DNA of 42,321 bases from a virus, in the IMG/VR virus record IMGVR_UViG_3300044799_000335, positions 1-42,321 of that record. One strand, 5' to 3'. Shown piece by piece: positions 7,248-15,190 of this stretch; within the stretch, counting starts at the first letter, position 1; every line of letters starts with the position of its first letter. The notes beneath the pieces were generated by a model that made no database searches, had not been told where the DNA came from, and saw only the letters and a program-made list of their open reading frames with translations. Made by a program: the position numbers and the translations under genes.

Positions 7248-10200
7248 TTTATTCACAGATGGTTTTGAAAGTGGAAATTTAACAGCGTGGGATAGTGCAA
7301 ATATTGATACAGATGATTTATCGGCTCACGCTGATGCTGCTTTACATGGAAGTTATGGTTTAAAAGCTGTTATAGACGATACCACAGAGATAAATGTCAT
7401 TGAAATCAATTCTTTTTCTGCCGAAACAAGGTTCAGGTGCAGATTCTATTTTGACCCCAATGGAATCAGTATGCCTGTCAATGGTGAAATAAGCATTTTA
7501 AGGACATTTAATGCTGCATGGTCTGCGGCTTTGATTTTAAATTTAAAATATAGCGATAGCAAATATCAGATTACTTTTAATGATAATGCAGATGGCGGGT
7601 GGGACGCTTTTTCACAGGTAGATATAACTGATGCACCTCATTGCCTTGAGGTGGATTGGCAAGCATCAAGTGGTGCGGGAGCAGATAACGGTTTCCTTAA
7701 ATACTGGATAGATGGGGTAAGTGGTGGAAATGACAAACTAACAGTAGATAATGATACTGAAGTAATAGGAGTTGTTCAACTTGGAGCTTGTAGTATATCA
7801 GCTACATCAGCAGGAACTCTCTTTTTTGATGACTTTGCAAGTAATAATGATGGGACTCCCATCGGACTAACTTTCGATGTAATATCTGCTTCTTCTATTT
7901 ATTCTCTACAAACTAATTTATCTGGAGCATTAGACAAAGGTAAAATAGAATTAGGAACTTCAATTCACTCCTTATCTTCTTTAATCGAAGGAACATTATT
8001 AGCAACCGTAGGCGGGGTAATTTATGATGCGACTTCTTCTTATCTAATCACAACCGAAATTTCAAGTATTATCTTAAAAGGTAAAACGGAAACGGGGACT
8101 ACTACTATTTCTATCTCAACTTTTGTTATCGGGGAAATAAACAAAGGCAAAATAGAAACTGCTTCTCAAATATGCGATATAAAAACTTTACTTTCTGGAA
8201 CTTTATTGAATACTAATTCGATACATGCAACTGCTATATTTAATCTGCAAACTTCTGTTATTGGTGGGAAAGAAATTATAACTGCTATTGATGTAGGTAG
8301 TATGGCTACTGCAAGGACTTATAATTCCGATTATGCTTATACTTATGTAAATAGAGACAATCCCAGTAATGAAAACGGGACAATAACTTCAATAGAAATT
8401 TATGCTGTTTCAGATTTGACTGAGGTTTATGTGGCTACTTTTTCCGCAAGCCTAAATAATCTTACTGCTCGTAATAGTGTATTTATTGGTAATGTAACTG
8501 CTGGTTCTAAGCAAATCTTTATGGTTGATGCAAATAACGACCCAATTTCTCTTGATGTAGAGATAGGAGATTGTATCGGGATATTTTATGCTTCAGGTTC
8601 TATATGGAGAGGAAAAAATACATTTATCGGATTGTGGACTAAAACTGGTAATCAAACTTCTTGTATAGATACTACTTTTGGCGAATGGGCTGAGATGACA
8701 GTAAGTCTTTATGGCACAGGGGAAAATATAGTAATTGGAAATGCGATATCAAAGGGAATAATAGAATTAGGAACTTCTACATATAATTTAAATACTTCTA
8801 TAACTGGTGTATTAACAAGTGGAACGGTAAAGAATGCTTCTTCAATATTTAATTTGCAGACTTCAATATTAGGAAATTTAGGTAAAGGTAAAATAGAAGA
8901 AGGTCTAACCTCATACCAATTAACTGCAGATATAACCGGGGAAATTTCTAAAGGAAAAATTGAATTAGTTTCTTCTATTTATTCTTTGTCAACTTCTATC
9001 ACAGGAATATTATTAAAGGGAAAATCTGAAACTGCTACTATAATTATTAATCTAACTTCTAAAATAATAGGGGAAATAGGAGCGGGGAAAATAGAAACTG
9101 CTACTTCTATTATCGAAACAACCTCTGCAATAACAGGAATAATCTCTAAAGGGAAATCAGAAGAAGCAACCACAATTTATACTATAAAGACTTTATTATC
9201 GGGGAATATAGCAAAAGGAAAAATAGAAACTGCAGTCACCGGATATAATTTATCTACTCAATTATCCGGATTATTAACCAAAGGGATTATAGAAAATATT
9301 TCTTTAATTGTCAATTTAGAAACTTCCATAATTGGAATATTATTAAGAGGGAAAATAGAAGAGGCCACCTCTATCTATACTTTAGAAACGAGTATAGAGG
9401 GGATCATAGCCAAAGGGAAGATAGAACAGGCAGGCAGTATTTATTCTTTATCTACGCAAATAATCGGAAACATAGCCATAGGCGGGATAGAAATATCTTC
9501 TACTATAATATCTATATCTACTTTAATTGAAGGGAATATAGATTATGGAAAGATAGAAGAAGTGATCTCTATATATTCCATTGTTGTTGAAATATCTGGT
9601 ATTTTGAGTAAAGGTAAAACCGAGCAGGTAACTACCAATTATAATATTATAAGTCAAGTATTGGGATTAATAAATAAAGGGACTATAGAGCAGGCAACCT
9701 GTATTTCATCCTTATCTACTTTAATAATAGGAGCAATAGCCAAAGGAAAAACAGAAGAGGCTACAACAGAGTACCAATTGGTTACTCAAATATCAGGAGA
9801 AATTAATCACGGAATTACTGAATTAGGAACTCTAATTTCTAATTCCTCAACGAATATAATAGGAATACTTTCCAAAGGAAAGATAGAAGAAATTACTTCA
9901 TCTTATTTATTGACTACCCTTCTTTCCGGTTTAATAAATAGAGGGGAAATAGAGAACGGAGTTTCTTTAATTTCTATTTATACCTTAATAACTGGTAATT
10001 TAGTTTGGGGAGCAATAAAACAAGGCACATCTGAATATGGAATAGAAACTTCTGTTATTGGAATAATAACCAGAGGGGAAATATCCGAAGGCATTACTAC
10101 TATAAATTTAAGTACGATAATAAATGGAATAATAGAAAAAGGTATAACTGAATTAGCGAATACGATTTATAATCCCTTAACAAGTATAACTGGAGTTTTA

Positions 10201-10992
10201 TCAAGGGGGAAAATAGAAGAAATCTCTACTGAAATTAATTTAGAAACAGAAGTTTCAGGAGAGTTAGGATATGGTAGGATAGAAACTGCTACTATGGATG
10301 TTGATATTACAACCTTAATCACGGGAGCAGTAGAAAGCGGAGCGATAAAGGAAGGCCTAACTGCTTTTATCATGACCACCTTTGTAACTGGAGATATAAA
10401 CAAAGGGATAGCAGAAGGTGCAACCACCGAAATAAATATTACATCTCTTATTTTGGGGGAGATATCAAGAGGCGGGACAAAAGAAGCGATCATTACTATT
10501 ACTTTAAATACTTCTTTAACCGGTTTAATATCAAGAGGTAAGACAGAACAGGCGGCAACCGAGTACCTTTTGGGAACGCAAATAATCGGAGAAATAAGCA
10601 GAGGTAAAATAGAACAGGCGACAGCAGAATATTTAATCTCTACTTTAATAACAGGAACTTTAATACGATTTAGAGAAGTGGCTTCTTCTTTTATTATAGA
10701 AACCAGAATAATAGGAAACATAGAATATGGAAAGATGAAAGAAGTATATTCTATTATAGGAATAGAAACTAAACTGGAAGGAAATATACAAAAAGGGAAA
10801 ATAGAAGAAGCGAGTAGTCAATTTATAATACAAACTGATATCACAGGAGTTATTACAAAATTTGAAATTGTTAATGCTTCTTGTATAATAGAAATTGAAA
10901 CTAATATAAACGGAACGATACATAGATTCTTTTTCTCCCAGGCGACTTTAGATATTATCAGAAATGAGAGCATATTAGATATTGAAAGATGA
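7240..10992 (+). CDS. Giant repetitive tail fibre protein (22-residue repeats)
   Basis: The 1250-residue protein starts at TTG 7240 behind AGAGGTGG, overlapping the previous stop. Residues 1-210 look like a concanavalin/LamG-type beta sandwich (FTDGFESGNLTAWDS at the start, GTLFFDDFAS near the end). Residues about 212-345 begin a 22-residue repeat. Residues about 347-500 hold a separate beta domain (RTYNSDYAYTYVNRD; GEWAEMTVSLYGTG). From residue 511 the repeat runs 28 times without an insertion or deletion, then about four irregular copies lead to the C-terminus. The repeat consensus is roughly ATSIYxLxTxIxGxIxKGKI, then EE. Regular spacing with an invariant Gly suggests a beta-structured fibre shaft. 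It is expected on the virion for host contact. Confidence 0.8.
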   Translation: MANLFTDGFESGNLTAWDSANIDTDDLSAHADAALHGSYGLKAVIDDTTEINVIEINSFSAETRFRCRFYFDPNGISMPVNGEISILRTFNAAWSAALILNLKYSDSKYQITFNDNADGGWDAFSQVDITDAPHCLEVDWQASSGAGADNGFLKYWIDGVSGGNDKLTVDNDTEVIGVVQLGACSISATSAGTLFFDDFASNNDGTPIGLTFDVISASSIYSLQTNLSGALDKGKIELGTSIHSLSSLIEGTLLATVGGVIYDATSSYLITTEISSIILKGKTETGTTTISISTFVIGEINKGKIETASQICDIKTLLSGTLLNTNSIHATAIFNLQTSVIGGKEIITAIDVGSMATARTYNSDYAYTYVNRDNPSNENGTITSIEIYAVSDLTEVYVATFSASLNNLTARNSVFIGNVTAGSKQIFMVDANNDPISLDVEIGDCIGIFYASGSIWRGKNTFIGLWTKTGNQTSCIDTTFGEWAEMTVSLYGTGENIVIGNAISKGIIELGTSTYNLNTSITGVLTSGTVKNASSIFNLQTSILGNLGKGKIEEGLTSYQLTADITGEISKGKIELVSSIYSLSTSITGILLKGKSETATIIINLTSKIIGEIGAGKIETATSIIETTSAITGIISKGKSEEATTIYTIKTLLSGNIAKGKIETAVTGYNLSTQLSGLLTKGIIENISLIVNLETSIIGILLRGKIEEATSIYTLETSIEGIIAKGKIEQAGSIYSLSTQIIGNIAIGGIEISSTIISISTLIEGNIDYGKIEEVISIYSIVVEISGILSKGKTEQVTTNYNIISQVLGLINKGTIEQATCISSLSTLIIGAIAKGKTEEATTEYQLVTQISGEINHGITELGTLISNSSTNIIGILSKGKIEEITSSYLLTTLLSGLINRGEIENGVSLISIYTLITGNLVWGAIKQGTSEYGIETSVIGIITRGEISEGITTINLSTIINGIIEKGITELANTIYNPLTSITGVLSRGKIEEISTEINLETEVSGELGYGRIETATMDVDITTLITGAVESGAIKEGLTAFIMTTFVTGDINKGIAEGATTEINITSLILGEISRGGTKEAIITITLNTSLTGLISRGKTEQAATEYLLGTQIIGEISRGKIEQATAEYLISTLITGTLIRFREVASSFIIETRIIGNIEYGKMKEVYSIIGIETKLEGNIQKGKIEEASSQFIIQTDITGVITKFEIVNASCIIEIETNINGTIHRFFFSQATLDIIRNESILDIER
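8770..10617 (+). repeat. 28 tandem copies of a 66-bp (22-residue) coding repeat, no indels
   Basis: Counting by hand from residue 511 (GTSTYNLNTSITG) gives 28 consecutive 22-residue units ending just before ATAEYLIST at 10618. Conserved positions are a small residue at 1, Thr/Ser at 2 or 3, alternating hydrophobics at 5, 7, 11, 14 and 15, Gly at 13 and usually at 18, and acidic residues at 21-22. Nucleotide identity between units is low, so the repeats are old and are kept by selection on the protein rather than by recent slippage. Related irregular copies lie at about 7875-8260 and 10618-10930. Confidence 0.85.
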
Positions 10993-11120
10993 TTACGGGA
11001 TAGCGAAAGAATAAACGGGAAGGTAGGATAATAGCAATTAGTAAGCGAAGAATATTTGAACGAGAAAAAAGGGCTAAATTTTAGCGAAAAAGATATATTG
11101 AATAAGTGAGGTGATTAAAA

Positions 11121-11423
11121 TTGACAGAGAAGTACCTTATAGGCGATACGATCCGCTTCACTGCCAGCATCCTGAAATTAGGAAGTGAAGAGCCAGACGT
11201 TCCGGAAGTGGTAACGGTGACAATTTATCAAAAAGATGGGACGAAATTACTTGATAAGGCAAATGCAAGTATAACAGATATTCCCGGTAATTATATATTC
11301 GACTGGAAGATTACAGGAACGGAAGGGACTCCATTGATTAAGGATTGTGATTTAGTGGCGGTTTGGGATTGGAGTTCCTCACAAAAAAAACGTCTTGAAT
11401 TCCTTGTTATTCCAGAAGTTTAA
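11121..11423 (+). CDS. Ig-like phage structural protein
   Basis: A 100-residue protein begins at TTG 11121 behind GTGAGGTGAT; no in-frame ATG exists nearby. The sequence alternates beta strands (DTIRFTASILKLG; VVTVTIYQKDGTKLL; NYIFDWKITG; CDLVAVWDW) in the manner of the Ig-like domains found in fibre and baseplate-upper proteins. It is the last gene before the terminator, so it closes the fibre/lysis transcription unit. The 128 bases before it (10993-11120) hold no recognisable gene or structure. Confidence 0.65.
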   Translation: MTEKYLIGDTIRFTASILKLGSEEPDVPEVVTVTIYQKDGTKLLDKANASITDIPGNYIFDWKITGTEGTPLIKDCDLVAVWDWSSSQKKRLEFLVIPEV

Positions 11424-11511
11424 AAAGTGTTCTATCAAAAAAAAAGAAAGGAAGGTGAAAACTTTTCTGGTAAAATGTAATTACTGAAAAATCTAAAGTT
11501 ACTTAATCTCA

Positions 11512-11552
11512 AAGACCCTCTATGTATCAGTTGCTACATAGGGGGTTTTTTT
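11512..11552 (+). terminator. Rho-independent terminator closing the late region
   Basis: The arm CCCTCTATGTA (11516-11526) pairs with TACATAGGGGG (11535-11545) with one G-U pair, an 8-base loop, and a run of seven T at 11546-11552. It lies 90 bases after the last fibre-region gene and 40 bases before the early promoter, and so marks the late/early boundary. Between the gene and the terminator (11424-11511), a good ribosome site is followed only by a 10-codon frame from GTG 11456, which I do not call a gene. Confidence 0.85.
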
Positions 11553-11591
11553 ATTTATATGAAAAATAAATAAATATATTTTTAAAAAAGC

Positions 11592-11620
11592 TTGACATTT
11601 ATAAGTATATTATATATAAT
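11592..11620 (+). promoter_or_regulatory. Early promoter, perfect sigma-70 consensus
   Basis: TTGACA at 11592-11597 and TATAAT at 11615-11620 are separated by exactly 17 bases. Both hexamers are perfect matches to consensus. Transcription would start near 11627, about 25 bases before the first early gene, which has AAAAGGAG in between. Such strength without an obvious operator suggests constitutive early expression by the host polymerase. Confidence 0.85.
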
Positions 11621-11651
11621 TTATATAGAGATTAAGAAAAGGAGATAAAAA

Positions 11652-11834
11652 ATGGATATAATTAAAAAAAGTAACTCTACACCATTTAATTATGAAAGAA
11701 TAAATTTTTTACAGTTTGCAAGAGAAATAGAACATTATACCGGGTATAAACAAAGCAGGAAAAGATTAAATTTTAGGTTACTTAATCACGAAAATATCTT
11801 TACTAATCAATTTACTTACTTCTTAAAAATATGA
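11652..11834 (+). CDS. First early gene, small basic protein, unknown
   Basis: This 60-residue protein starts behind AAAAGGAGATAAAAA, directly under the early promoter. It is basic and aromatic (KQSRKRLNFRLLNHENIF) with no recognised motif. The first gene transcribed in many phages is a host-takeover or regulatory protein, so this is a candidate by position. Its stop region overlaps the ribosome site of the next gene. Confidence 0.6.
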   Translation: MDIIKKSNSTPFNYERINFLQFAREIEHYTGYKQSRKRLNFRLLNHENIFTNQFTYFLKI

Positions 11835-11848
11835 TAGGAGATAAGCCA

Positions 11849-12034
11849 ATGATAAGCAAATTAATAGAAAAAGAATTTAACGAATACATCCAGGATATAA
11901 TAGATAATCACATAAGTTATAAAATGGAAGAGGGTAATTTTGAAAAATGGTTATCTTACTTAAACTCACACCCTGCAAAAGCCACATATCAAGGATTTTT
12001 AGAATATAAGGATAAATTAAAGGAGATTAATTAA
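11849..12034 (+). CDS. Small early protein, unknown
   Basis: I choose ATG 11849 over ATG 11831 because ATAGGAG at 11834-11840 is well placed only for the downstream start. The 61-residue product is helical and charged (EFNEYIQDIIDNHISYKMEE; KATYQGFLEYKDKLKEIN). No family is recognised. It sits in the first early operon with short spacing on both sides. Confidence 0.6.
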   Translation: MISKLIEKEFNEYIQDIIDNHISYKMEEGNFEKWLSYLNSHPAKATYQGFLEYKDKLKEIN

Positions 12035-12035
12035 A

Positions 12036-12359
12036 ATGGATAAAGCTAAAATTCAATTATTATGCGACAGGATTACAAGCCAAACAAAAGAAACATTAAA
12101 AGCTAAACAATTAGATTGCGAGGTTAATCTATTGAATGCCAAAGCCACTTATATTATTAAAAACAAGTATACATATATTAATATCGGAGGGAGTGGCAGG
12201 TATTTAGTAGATAATAAAACTAATGAAATTTATGGAATAAAAGCATACGGAGTTATAAACAAAAGCCAATTTTATGGGACACTCGATACCATTGATGACT
12301 ATTTCTGGGGAGATTTCAAAGCTTATAAAATAAAGGAGAATTTAAAATGGAAATTATAA
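12036..12359 (+). CDS. Small early protein, unknown
   Basis: A 107-residue protein begins one base after the preceding stop, behind AAAGGAGATTAATTAAA. Its N-terminus is Lys-rich and helical, and its middle has beta pattern with Gly turns (NIGGSGRYLVDNKTNEIYGI, then KAYGVINKSQ). The latter resembles small phage proteins of unknown role with a 'YLVD..T..iyGIKAYGV' stretch. The next small frame starts inside its 3' end. Confidence 0.65.
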   Translation: MDKAKIQLLCDRITSQTKETLKAKQLDCEVNLLNAKATYIIKNKYTYINIGGSGRYLVDNKTNEIYGIKAYGVINKSQFYGTLDTIDDYFWGDFKAYKIKENLKWKL

Positions 12360-12469
12360 AATTAGCTACTATTTATGCTTTAATCTTTAAAAGGTATGTT
12401 ATAATAATACCTAAATTTTGGAAAGGTTTTAGAGGATTTCATATTAGAAAATATAAAGGGAGAATTTAA
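12347..12469 (+). CDS. Very small basic, possibly membrane protein
   Basis: This 40-residue frame starts at ATG 12347, behind AAAGGAGAATTTAAA, and overlaps the previous gene by 13 bases. It has a hydrophobic core (IIKLATIYALIFKRYVIIIP) and a basic C-terminus (KGFRGFHIRKYKGRI). It ends two bases before the next gene's ATG. A strong ribosome site and tight packing support translation; the function is unknown. Confidence 0.5.
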   Translation: MEIIKLATIYALIFKRYVIIIPKFWKGFRGFHIRKYKGRI

Positions 12470-12470
12470 A

Positions 12471-12773
12471 ATGGAAGAAATAAAAACTACGATTAAGAAA
12501 ATGTTTTGGGATGATTTAAGGGGATACATAAAGGCAAAATGTATTTCGGATTTCGATAATTTAAGAAGTTATTTTCTGGGATATTTGCACGGATTACTGA
12601 AGGCAAGAATGATAACTGAAGAAGAGCAAAGCAAGATGGAAAATAGATTGATTGGAATAATAGATTATGAAAAAGAAAAGGCAAAAAAGTTTACCCCTGA
12701 ATTGACATCGAATCAGGAAGACCTTATCAGAGATCTGGTTTATCATGATAGATTATGCGAAGGGAATAAGTAA
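12471..12773 (+). CDS. Small helical early protein, unknown
   Basis: A 100-residue, mostly helical, charged protein behind AAAGGGAGAATTTAAA. It contains WDDLRGYIKAKCISDFDNL and LGYLHGLLKARMITEEEQ, a pattern seen in many unassigned phage proteins. The TAA stop overlaps the ATG of the PP-loop gene (TAATG), so the two are likely coupled in translation. No catalytic motif is visible. Confidence 0.65.
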   Translation: MEEIKTTIKKMFWDDLRGYIKAKCISDFDNLRSYFLGYLHGLLKARMITEEEQSKMENRLIGIIDYEKEKAKKFTPELTSNQEDLIRDLVYHDRLCEGNK

Positions 12774-13669
12774 TGGAAATATGGGAACTTAAACAAAAGC
12801 AATCTTTACCATTAGAAGCCAAAGTAAAATTATCATTAGATAGGATTAGAAAATGGTATGAATACTGGGATGGTAATGTCTATGTAGCTTTTTCTGGTGG
12901 TAAAGACAGCACTATATTATTACATCTTGTAAGAAATTTATATCCTAAAGTTCCTGCTGTATTTGTTAATACAGGTTTGGAATATCCCGAAATAGTTAAG
13001 TTTGTTAAGACGATAGATAATGTAACTTGGCTCAAACCTAAAAGGAACTTTAAGGAAGTTATAGAGAAATATGGTTATCCGGTAGTGAGCAAAGAAGTAG
13101 CAAAACAGATTCATGAAATTAGAAATACAAAATCAAATAAGTTAAGGGATAAAAGACTTTATGGTATTGGTAAAAAGACTGGGAGATTATCCGATAAGTG
13201 GAAATTCTTAATTGATGCACCATTCAAAATATCAGATTATTGTTGTGATGTGATGAAAAAAAGACCTTTTAAAATATATGAAAAGGGAACAGGGAACAAA
13301 CCAATTATCGGAATGATGGCAAGTGATTCAAGGGGTAGGTTAAGAGTATATATAAAGAATGGCGGTTGTAATGCTTTTAACACTACCCGGCCTATGTCAA
13401 ATCCGTTAATGGTATGGCTTGAAAAAGATATCTGGGAATACATTAAGAAATACTCTATCCCCTATTCAAGTATCTATGATATGGGATATCGCAGGACTGG
13501 TTGTATGTTCTGTATGTTCGGGGTGCATTTAGAGAAGAAGCCAAATAGGTTTCAACTTATGGAACATACACATCCAAAACTGTACAGTTATTGTATGAAT
13601 AAGTTGGGTTGCAAAGAAATATTGGATTATATTGGAGTGGCAAGGAAGATACCAGAAAGTTTATTTTAG
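12773..13669 (+). CDS. PAPS/APS-reductase-like PP-loop enzyme
   Basis: The 298-residue protein has the ATP-pyrophosphatase P-loop VAFSGGKDS at residues 38-46, the next conserved strand VFVNTGLEYPE (63-73), and the phosphosulphate-reductase-like layout beyond it. Two Cys pairs are present, CC at 157-158 and CMFC at 244-247. This CC...CxxC arrangement is the one that binds [4Fe-4S] in assimilatory APS reductases. Relatives are frequent in phages and also include DndC of phosphorothioate DNA modification. Whether this one reduces sulphate nucleotides, modifies DNA or does something else cannot be told. No Dnd-type partners are seen nearby. Confidence 0.85.
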   Translation: MEIWELKQKQSLPLEAKVKLSLDRIRKWYEYWDGNVYVAFSGGKDSTILLHLVRNLYPKVPAVFVNTGLEYPEIVKFVKTIDNVTWLKPKRNFKEVIEKYGYPVVSKEVAKQIHEIRNTKSNKLRDKRLYGIGKKTGRLSDKWKFLIDAPFKISDYCCDVMKKRPFKIYEKGTGNKPIIGMMASDSRGRLRVYIKNGGCNAFNTTRPMSNPLMVWLEKDIWEYIKKYSIPYSSIYDMGYRRTGCMFCMFGVHLEKKPNRFQLMEHTHPKLYSYCMNKLGCKEILDYIGVARKIPESLF

Positions 13670-13684
13670 AAAGGAGAAATTAAT

Positions 13685-13891
13685 ATGAAATGTTGGGAAT
13701 GTAAAAAGAAAATTGACCATTGTCATAGAGTTTTTTATTCTGATGAATATCAAGAAAAAGGAAGAGATGTTTGTGATGATTGTTATCCGAAATTAAAGTT
13801 TACTAATAATTATGTTCGAGTAAAAAGGATAATGGGAAGACAATTAGGAGTAAAGTATTATAATGAAAATGTCCGAAATTCGGAAAAATAA
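13685..13891 (+). CDS. Small zinc-ribbon-like protein
   Basis: A 68-residue protein with CWECKKKIDHCH near the N-terminus and CDDCYPK at about residues 30-36, giving two CxxC pairs typical of a zinc ribbon. The C-terminal half is basic (YVRVKRIMGRQLGVKYY). It begins behind AAAGGAGAAATTAAT and is the last gene before a new promoter. Nucleic-acid or protein binding is likely; no specific family is recognised. Confidence 0.65.
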   Translation: MKCWECKKKIDHCHRVFYSDEYQEKGRDVCDDCYPKLKFTNNYVRVKRIMGRQLGVKYYNENVRNSEK

Positions 13892-13894
13892 ATC

Positions 13895-13923
13895 TTGACA
13901 GTTGTAGATAATTTATATATAAT
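13895..13923 (+). promoter_or_regulatory. Second early promoter, perfect sigma-70 consensus
   Basis: TTGACA at 13895-13900 and TATAAT at 13918-13923 flank a 17-base spacer. It lies four bases after a stop codon and 37 bases before the small gene at 13960. It would drive the recombination-gene block that begins with the exonuclease. Confidence 0.85.
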
Positions 13924-13959
13924 AGAATGTAGAATTAAGAAAAGAAAGGAGTAAAAATT

Positions 13960-14130
13960 ATGGTACATCCGGCAATTTTAAGACAGAGAAAGAAAAATAA
14001 ATTAATCTGGCTTTCAAATGAGCATCATCGCACGATACGATTAATGGCAAGGGAAGAAGGATGTTCTGCAACTTTTGTGCTGAATAGAATTTTAAGTAAA
14101 TATTTTGGAAAGGAGAAAAAGAATGAATAA
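13960..14130 (+). CDS. Small basic DNA-binding-like protein (RHH-like)
   Basis: A 56-residue protein follows AGAAAGGAGTAAAAATT just after a strong promoter. The segment LIWLSNEHHRTIRLMAREEG, then CSATFVLNRILSKYF, is a short strand followed by two helices, the layout of ribbon-helix-helix repressors of the Arc/MetJ type. Being the first gene under its own promoter, it could autoregulate that promoter. It overlaps the exonuclease start by eight bases. The fold assignment is by pattern only. Confidence 0.55.
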   Translation: MVHPAILRQRKKNKLIWLSNEHHRTIRLMAREEGCSATFVLNRILSKYFGKEKKNE

Positions 14131-15019
14131 TAGTATTATGAAAATATTAAAATTAGAAGGTTTAAGTGAAGAGGAAGTAAATTTAATAGGAGGAAAAATA
14201 ACTGGGATACAACTCACAAAATCCGCAACAATAAGTACAGCACCTTTCGAGAATCATAAACTAGGATATGGTATGAGTATGGATACACAAGGGATGACCC
14301 CAGAGCAGGTAATGACAGCTTATAGAATCGGGAATAAAATATTGGATAGTCAAATGAAGATAGAGGCACATAACAAATTAGCGGAGAAACTGGCCATAGA
14401 TAGTAAGATAGGATTTTCGATGATTAAAGATATTGCGTACGCCTGGGTAAGTTCGATTTGTAGTTTTGACATAATATGGAGATTACCTGATTTCGAGTTA
14501 GACCAATATGCCTGCAGGGGAAAGTTGGCAGAGGCAATATTCTGCGAACTTCTGGACGGGAAAGAGTATCCAAAGGATTTAGAAGCATTTTTCTATCTGA
14601 AGGATCTACATGAAAGCTATGCGATTATGATCAAGGGTAGTTTGGGGTTAACCTTAGAATGCCTGCCGATACAGAAGGTATATGATGAGCAAGTAAAAGG
14701 CCACATAACTAACATAAGATATCAAGTAAGAGTAGTAAATGATGAGCATCTATACGTAGGTAAAGCCGATGTATTTTGTGACTGGGATAACATCCCCACA
14801 TGTTTTGATATAAAAGCTACAGCACAATTACCAGACTATAAGCAAGTGGTAATGTATGCAGTTTGTGAGCCAGGAACGAAGAAGATAGGGTATATCCCAT
14901 TGGGAGAATCGGATACTAAAAGAGGATATCAACTTATGAAGATGACAGATGATATCCCAGGGGAATTTAAGGAGGCGATAAAAAAACGAGAACGATTCTA
15001 TCGAAGATATGGCTTCTAA
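14123..15019 (+). CDS. PD-(D/E)XK exonuclease (phage recombination type)
   Basis: ATG 14123 is chosen because GGAAAGGAG precedes it; a TTG six codons upstream lacks a site. The 298-residue protein shows the order of catalytic elements of RecB/Cas4/lambda-type exonucleases: CRGKLAEA with Glu about 137, GKADVF with Asp about 216, FDIKAT with Asp about 229 and Lys about 231, and the late QVVMYA motif at about 241-246. Such enzymes resect DNA ends to give single strands for annealing. The ATPase and SSB-like genes downstream support a recombination or replication module. A non-coding RNA element follows its stop. Confidence 0.8.
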   Translation: MNNSIMKILKLEGLSEEEVNLIGGKITGIQLTKSATISTAPFENHKLGYGMSMDTQGMTPEQVMTAYRIGNKILDSQMKIEAHNKLAEKLAIDSKIGFSMIKDIAYAWVSSICSFDIIWRLPDFELDQYACRGKLAEAIFCELLDGKEYPKDLEAFFYLKDLHESYAIMIKGSLGLTLECLPIQKVYDEQVKGHITNIRYQVRVVNDEHLYVGKADVFCDWDNIPTCFDIKATAQLPDYKQVVMYAVCEPGTKKIGYIPLGESDTKRGYQLMKMTDDIPGEFKEAIKKRERFYRRYGF

Positions 15020-15037
15020 TTTATTAAAGAAATAAAT

Positions 15038-15066
15038 TAGACATTTATAATCAGATAATATATAAT
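15038..15066 (+). promoter_or_regulatory. Promoter of pseudoknot RNA 1
   Basis: TAGACA at 15038-15043 and TATAAT at 15061-15066 have a 17-base spacer. The expected transcription start, about 15073, is the first base of stem A of the RNA element. It lies 18 bases after the exonuclease stop codon. Confidence 0.75.
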
Positions 15067-15072
15067 ATTGAA

Positions 15073-15178
15073 TGACAAGTAAAAAGCGATTTTTTGTTAT
15101 AAAAATATAAAAGACCTCAAGTAAGTGGTAAAAGATTTAATCGTTTTTTACTTGTCACACTGAAAGAGGTCTTTTTTA
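15073..15178 (+). ncRNA. Pseudoknot small RNA 1 (family shared with 17.3 and 18.96 kb)
   Basis: Stem A (15074-15091) pairs over 18 bp with A' (15139-15156), with one G-U pair. Stem B (15109-15118) pairs over 10 bp with B' (15166-15175). The order A-B-A'-B' makes the helices cross, so a pseudoknot forms unless the two are alternative. Loops are 17, 20 and 9 bases. B' runs into a T tract, so it also works as a terminator. The first loop (TTTTTGTTATAAAAATAT), the AGTAAGTG segment and CTGAAA before B' recur in the other two members, while the stems differ. The HNH gene at 15191 begins 12 bases later. Confidence 0.75.
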
Positions 15179-15190
15179 TTAGGAGATATT

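Noticed and set aside
8770-10617. CRISPR-like array in the region of regular 66-bp spacing
   Set aside because: The repeated part is not identical at the DNA level, there are no unique spacers between constant repeats, and the frame is open throughout.
10167-10721. Long open frames on the - strand opposite the repetitive fibre gene
   Set aside because: They arise from the 66-bp periodicity of the + strand gene (the shadow is repetitive as well) and have no ribosome sites. The same holds for the other - strand frames, such as those opposite 16336-16821 and 41651-42076.
11456-11488. A short GTG frame with a good ribosome site after the last fibre gene
   Set aside because: Only ten codons before a stop, directly ahead of the terminator; it may be a decayed gene start but nothing supports a product.
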